NCBI RefSeq assembly: GCF_023806485.1
Contig: NZ_JAMSLR010000006.1
Location: 124,001 to 188,000, forward strand
Reading direction: 5' to 3'
Source: Thermalbibacter longus
GTDB lineage: Bacteria; Chloroflexota; Chloroflexia; Thermomicrobiales; Thermomicrobiaceae
DNA length: 64,000 nt
Position 1 is the stretch's first letter. Each line of letters opens with the position of its first letter. This document shows positions 60,669 to 64,000 of this stretch, piece after piece. The notes below the pieces were generated by a model. That model was not told where the DNA came from. It ran no database searches and saw only the letters and a program-made list of their open reading frames with translations. The position numbers and the translations under genes were made by a program.

Positions 60669-62024
60669 ATGCAGACGAGGACGTGGAACGCAGCCGAGCT
60701 GATCCGGAAGGACCAGGCGCATCACTTGCACCCGCTCTCGAATCTCTACCGGTTGCGGCAGCAGGGGCCGCTGGTTCTGGTGCGCGGCGAGGGAGCCTGG
60801 CTGTGGGATGCCGAGGGCAACCGCTATCTCGACGGGTTCGCCGGGCTCTGGAACGTGAACGTGGGCCATGGCCGGCGGGAGCTGGCCGAGGCGGCGCGGG
60901 CCCAGATGGAAGAGGTCGCCTTCGTGCCCACCTTCTTCGGCCTGACGAGCCCCCCGACCATCGAGCTGGCGGCCCGGCTGGCCGAGCTCTTCCCTGACCC
61001 GATCAACCACTTCCAGTTCACCTCCGGCGGGGCGGAGTCGAACGAGACGGCGATCAAGATCGCCCGCTACTACTGGTGGCTCAAGGGCCAGCCGGAACGG
61101 GTGAAGATCCTGAGCCGGCAGATGGCCTACCACGGCATCGCGATGGGCGCGCTCTCAGCGACCGGCGTGCCGGCCTACTGGGAGGGCTTCGGCCCGCGCC
61201 CGCCTGGCTTCATCCACCTGACCGCGCCCTACTACTACCGCGCCGGCGAGGGGATGACCGAAGCCGAGTTCGTGGCGGCGCTGGTGCGCGAGCTGGAGGA
61301 GACGATCGAGCGCGAAGGGCCCGAGACCATTGCCGCCTTCATCGGCGAGCCGGTACAGGGCGCCGGCGGCGTGGTGGTGCCGCCCGAGGGGTACTGGCCA
61401 GCGATCGCCGAGGTACTCGAGCGACACGGTATCCTGCTGATCCTCGACGAGGTCATCACTGGCTTCGGTCGTACCGGCACGATGTTCGGCATGCAGCAGT
61501 ACGGGCTCAGCCCCGACATCGTCTCGTTCGCCAAGGCGATCACGTCGGGCTATCTCCCGCTCGGTGGCGTCGGCGTGACCGATGAGATCTTCGATGTCCT
61601 CTCCAGCGTCGACCGGATGTTTATGCACGGCTTCACCTACTCCGGCCATCCGGTGGCCTGCGCGGTGGCGCTGCGCAACCTCCAAATCATCGAGGAGGAG
61701 CGCCTGCCCGACAACGCGCGTGAGGCCGGCTCTTACTTGCTCTCGGAGCTGAGCGAGCTGCTCGATCGGCCCTACGTGGGGAACGTGCGGGGCAAGGGCC
61801 TGATGCTGCTGGTCGAGCTCGTCGCCGATAAGGCGACCAAGGCAAAGTTCGAGCCGTCCTTCCAGCTCGCCTCCAAGCTGGAGCAGGCGACGCGCACGCG
61901 CGGGCTGATCGCGCGCTGCACGCCCGAGGGCATCGTCCTGGCACCGCCGCTGATCATCACGCGGGAAGAGTGTGACTTCCTGCTCGAAGCCGTCGCCGGC
62001 GCGCTGGAGGATGTGCTCGGCTGA
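60669..62024 (+). CDS. class III (omega) aminotransferase
   Basis: A 451-residue PLP aminotransferase. The family pattern LILDEVITGFGRTGTMFGMQ near residue 255, the PLP-lysine in SFAKAITSGYLPLGGVGV near 287, and VTSGGAESNETAIKIARYY-like FTSGGAESNETAIKIARYYW near 117 are clear. These enzymes use omega-amino acids, diamines or 4-aminobutyrate. The stop at 62024 is followed by the transporter start at 62026, so an amine uptake or export link is plausible. Specificity cannot be read. Confidence 0.92.
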   Translation: MQTRTWNAAELIRKDQAHHLHPLSNLYRLRQQGPLVLVRGEGAWLWDAEGNRYLDGFAGLWNVNVGHGRRELAEAARAQMEEVAFVPTFFGLTSPPTIELAARLAELFPDPINHFQFTSGGAESNETAIKIARYYWWLKGQPERVKILSRQMAYHGIAMGALSATGVPAYWEGFGPRPPGFIHLTAPYYYRAGEGMTEAEFVAALVRELEETIEREGPETIAAFIGEPVQGAGGVVVPPEGYWPAIAEVLERHGILLILDEVITGFGRTGTMFGMQQYGLSPDIVSFAKAITSGYLPLGGVGVTDEIFDVLSSVDRMFMHGFTYSGHPVACAVALRNLQIIEEERLPDNAREAGSYLLSELSELLDRPYVGNVRGKGLMLLVELVADKATKAKFEPSFQLASKLEQATRTRGLIARCTPEGIVLAPPLIITREECDFLLEAVAGALEDVLG

Positions 62025-62025
62025 G

Positions 62026-63093
62026 ATGCCAGACCCACCGGCCGCGGTGGAGGACGGTGGCCCGGCTCCCGCCGAGACCGCCGCGTGGATCCCTAGGCGA
62101 GAATTGTTGCTCACACACGTCTCGCTTCTCCTCGTGGCGGTGAGCTGGGGCTCCAACTTCGTCTCGATCAAGTACCTGCTGCGCTCGCTCGACCCGTTGC
62201 AGGTGACCGTAGTGCGGCTGGCCTTCGCCAGCGCGCTCTTCGGCGTCATCGTGCTCTGGCTCGCGCACGGCCTGCCGCAGGTCGAGCGGCGCGATTGGCC
62301 GCTGCTGATCCTGCTAGCGCTGCTCGGCATCCCGGTGAATACGATCGCCATCGCCTTCGGCACCCGGTTGATCCCGGCCGCAGTGGCCAGCCTGATCGTC
62401 ACCGGCAACCCAGTCATCACGGCCGTCGTCTCCCGTCTCTTGACCGGCGAGCCGCTGACGCGGCGGAAGCTTGCTGGCGTGGCGATCGCGTTTCTGGGGC
62501 TGCTGGTCGTGCTGCTCTACGGCGGGCCCGAGGCGCGCTTCAGCGTCGGCAACGCGCTCGGCGTCGCGATCACGCTGATCGGCCCGCTGGCCTGGGCCTT
62601 CTACACCGTGCTGAGCAAGCCGCTGCTGGCGCGCTACCCACCGGGCCAGTTCGCCGGCCTGGTGACGATCCTCGGTTCGCTACCGGTACTGCCGCTGGTC
62701 GCGCTGGATCGGGAGATCGTGCCGGCGGTGCTGCGCTTCACCCCGGCCCAGTGGCTCGCCACGCTGATGATGAGCGCGTTCGCGCTGGTCGTCTCCTTCA
62801 CCTTCTGGTATCGCGGGCTGCGCTACCTGACGCCCACCCAGATCTCGGTCTACATCTACCTCGTGCCCGTCTTCGGGGTGCTCGGCTCCTGGCTTTTCCT
62901 CGGCGAGCGCATCACGCTTTACTTGGTGCTCGGAGGCCTGACCATCCTGGCGGGCGTGATCGTAACCAACACCGGCCGAACTGGCACGCTCGACGAGCGG
63001 CCGAGACGCCGGCGCTGGCTCGGGCTCCGCTCAGGGCTGCGCGGCGCACAGTCCCCGGGCGACGGCGCGAGCAAGGAGGAGCGCGATGGCTGA
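62026..63093 (+). CDS. EamA/DMT-family transporter
   Basis: A 355-residue membrane protein with ten hydrophobic segments in two EamA repeats (first [20 protein letters not shown], later [20 protein letters not shown]). The family's YWxG-like turns and [20 protein letters not shown] are seen. These carry metabolites, often amino acids or amines, across the membrane. I chose the ATG at 62026, one base after the aminotransferase stop. Its last 8 bases overlap moaC. Confidence 0.88.
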   Translation: MPDPPAAVEDGGPAPAETAAWIPRRELLLTHVSLLLVAVSWGSNFVSIKYLLRSLDPLQVTVVRLAFASALFGVIVLWLAHGLPQVERRDWPLLILLALLGIPVNTIAIAFGTRLIPAAVASLIVTGNPVITAVVSRLLTGEPLTRRKLAGVAIAFLGLLVVLLYGGPEARFSVGNALGVAITLIGPLAWAFYTVLSKPLLARYPPGQFAGLVTILGSLPVLPLVALDREIVPAVLRFTPAQWLATLMMSAFALVVSFTFWYRGLRYLTPTQISVYIYLVPVFGVLGSWLFLGERITLYLVLGGLTILAGVIVTNTGRTGTLDERPRRRRWLGLRSGLRGAQSPGDGASKEERDG

Positions 63094-63577
63094 GCTGACA
63101 CACTTCGACGAGCAGGGCCGGGCGCGGATGGTCGATGTCGGAGCCAAGGGGGAAACGCACCGGGTGGCGATCGCGCGCGGCGAGGTGCGGATGCTGCCGG
63201 AAACGCTGCGCCTGGTGATCGAGGGCCGGGCGGCCAAGGGCGACGTGCTCGGCGTGGCGCGCGTGGCCGGCATCATGGCGGCCAAGAAGACCCACGAGCT
63301 GATCCCGCTCTGTCACCCGATCTTGTTGACGAAGGTCGAGGTCGACTTCACCCCGGACGAAGACCGGAGTGTGATCGAGATCGAGGCGCGGGTCGAGACC
63401 CTGGGCAGGACGGGGGTGGAGATGGAGGCACTAACCGCTGTCTCCGTGGCCGCGCTGACGATCTACGACATGCTCAAGGCGGTCGACCGCGGCATGGTGC
63501 TCGGCGAGATCCGGCTGGAGCACAAGAGCGGAGGCCGAAGCGGCGTCTGGGAACGCGGGGGCGCGGCGCGCGAGTGA
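63086..63577 (+). CDS. moaC: cyclic pyranopterin monophosphate synthase
   Basis: A 163-residue molybdenum-cofactor enzyme that makes cPMP from 3',8-cH2GTP. Family features: [20 protein letters not shown] near 4, the [20 protein letters not shown] block near 71-90 with conserved Lys and His residues, and [20 protein letters not shown] with KSGGRSG near the C terminus. Length is typical. It overlaps the transporter gene by 8 bases. No other moa/mob/mog gene is visible; about 250 bp after its stop show nothing clear. Confidence 0.94.
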   Translation: MAELTHFDEQGRARMVDVGAKGETHRVAIARGEVRMLPETLRLVIEGRAAKGDVLGVARVAGIMAAKKTHELIPLCHPILLTKVEVDFTPDEDRSVIEIEARVETLGRTGVEMEALTAVSVAALTIYDMLKAVDRGMVLGEIRLEHKSGGRSGVWERGGAARE

Positions 63578-63831
63578 GCTGGCCGCCCGCCGGCGAGGTC
63601 CAGCGACGAGCCGCACGAGGACAGCAGGGTTGCCGGGGCGAAGCGGCGGGTCATCGCGCACCGGGCCGGCGACACCGTGCTGTGCGCGGCTGGCGCTCGT
63701 TGGTTCACCTGAGGCGGCGAGTGAGTCCGGACGGCGGTCATTCGGGCTGATCCAATGCCGGGATCACCCCGAGTTGCTTCAGCAGGCCGAGCTGCTCGGT
63801 CTCGTGCCAGCTCTAACGCGTGGGCCGTACG

Positions 63832-63999
63832 TCAGCAGGAATCCACCGTGGTCACGGTGCCGCTGGCCATGCCCGCCTCGCGCTCCCGATCCGGCTCGGC
63901 TCGGGCCCGCTGCTCGGCAACCTCGATAACCAGCTCGTCCGGCTTCACTGTGGCCCGCCGGACGTCGTCGGGCGCAAGGGGATGTAGCCCGTGCTCGTC
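63832..63999 (-). CDS. partial gene entering from the right edge
   Basis: A minus-strand frame of 55 residues up to the window edge, reading DEHGLHPLAPDDVRRATVKP and then a Glu/Arg-rich helix (EVAEQRARAEPDREREA), ending GTVTTVDSC with TGA at 63834-63832. The C-terminal part of an unknown gene is likely, since codon positions look gene-like, but I recognise no family. Confidence 0.4.
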   Translation of the reverse strand, partial: DEHGLHPLAPDDVRRATVKPDELVIEVAEQRARAEPDREREAGMASGTVTTVDSC

Positions 64000-64000
64000 C

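Overview
The window is high-GC DNA from a bacterium that looks like a Chloroflexota member of the Thermomicrobia/Sphaerobacter type. This placement is inferred from several things: strong GC bias at third codon positions, many GTG starts, an F420-type LLM oxidoreductase, a DUF2089/DUF4097 pair, zinc-ribbon proteins of the kind common in that phylum, and ECF sigma factors paired with membrane-anchored regulators. No ribosomal RNA, phage, transposase or CRISPR array was seen. About 65 genes are well supported, with one tRNA (Gln, anticodon TTG) and one clear riboswitch (TPP).

Region by region. 0-11 kb: an M14-type zinc peptidase, an ECF sigma factor joined to an unusual membrane-anchored protein full of HGxxVSxVA repeats, a zinc-ribbon protein, a lone HicB antitoxin, an FHA protein, an MFS transporter, a threonine aldolase and a secreted transglycosylase-like protein. 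11-20 kb: pterin dehydratase, a HAD phosphatase, then an operon with a near-consensus promoter (DUF2089, DUF4097, ABC-2 ATPase, two permeases, one small protein), rmuC and a UroD-family protein. 20-25 kb (minus): a five-gene unit with overlapping ends, encoding ECF sigma, zinc-finger membrane anti-sigma, ABC ATPase and two membrane proteins. 25-32 kb: a PLP decarboxylase, then a catabolic operon (amidohydrolase, zinc dehydrogenase, two-domain VOC dioxygenase, fumarylacetoacetate-hydrolase family) opposite a WYL regulator. 32-43 kb: a WecG/TagA-type glycosyltransferase with a heptose-kinase-like PfkB enzyme, an LLM oxidoreductase, an HDAC-like deacetylase, a third ABC-2 exporter, a beta-lactamase-fold protein, a DUF6391 protein and a VapBC pair.

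43-52 kb (minus): a thiamine operon thiD-thiG-thiE-tenI/thiE-thiS behind a TPP riboswitch with a visible intrinsic terminator, then a peptide/nickel-type ABC importer (SBP, DppB, DppC) with a long, apparently structured leader. 52-64 kb (plus): tRNA-Gln, glmU, prs, a CorC-like CBS protein, and a birA gene that stops early where low-GC DNA begins. That DNA (about 56.46-58.65 kb) carries a D12-class adenine methyltransferase and a putative restriction endonuclease. After it come an enoyl-CoA hydratase, a secreted protein with two tandem domains, a class III aminotransferase, an EamA transporter and moaC.

The most notable points are the restriction-modification island cutting birA, the endonuclease's unusual catalytic motif, the HGxxVSxVA repeat protein, the structured leader of the peptide importer, the operator-like palindrome over the DUF2089 promoter, and the five-gene sigma/anti-sigma/ABC unit.
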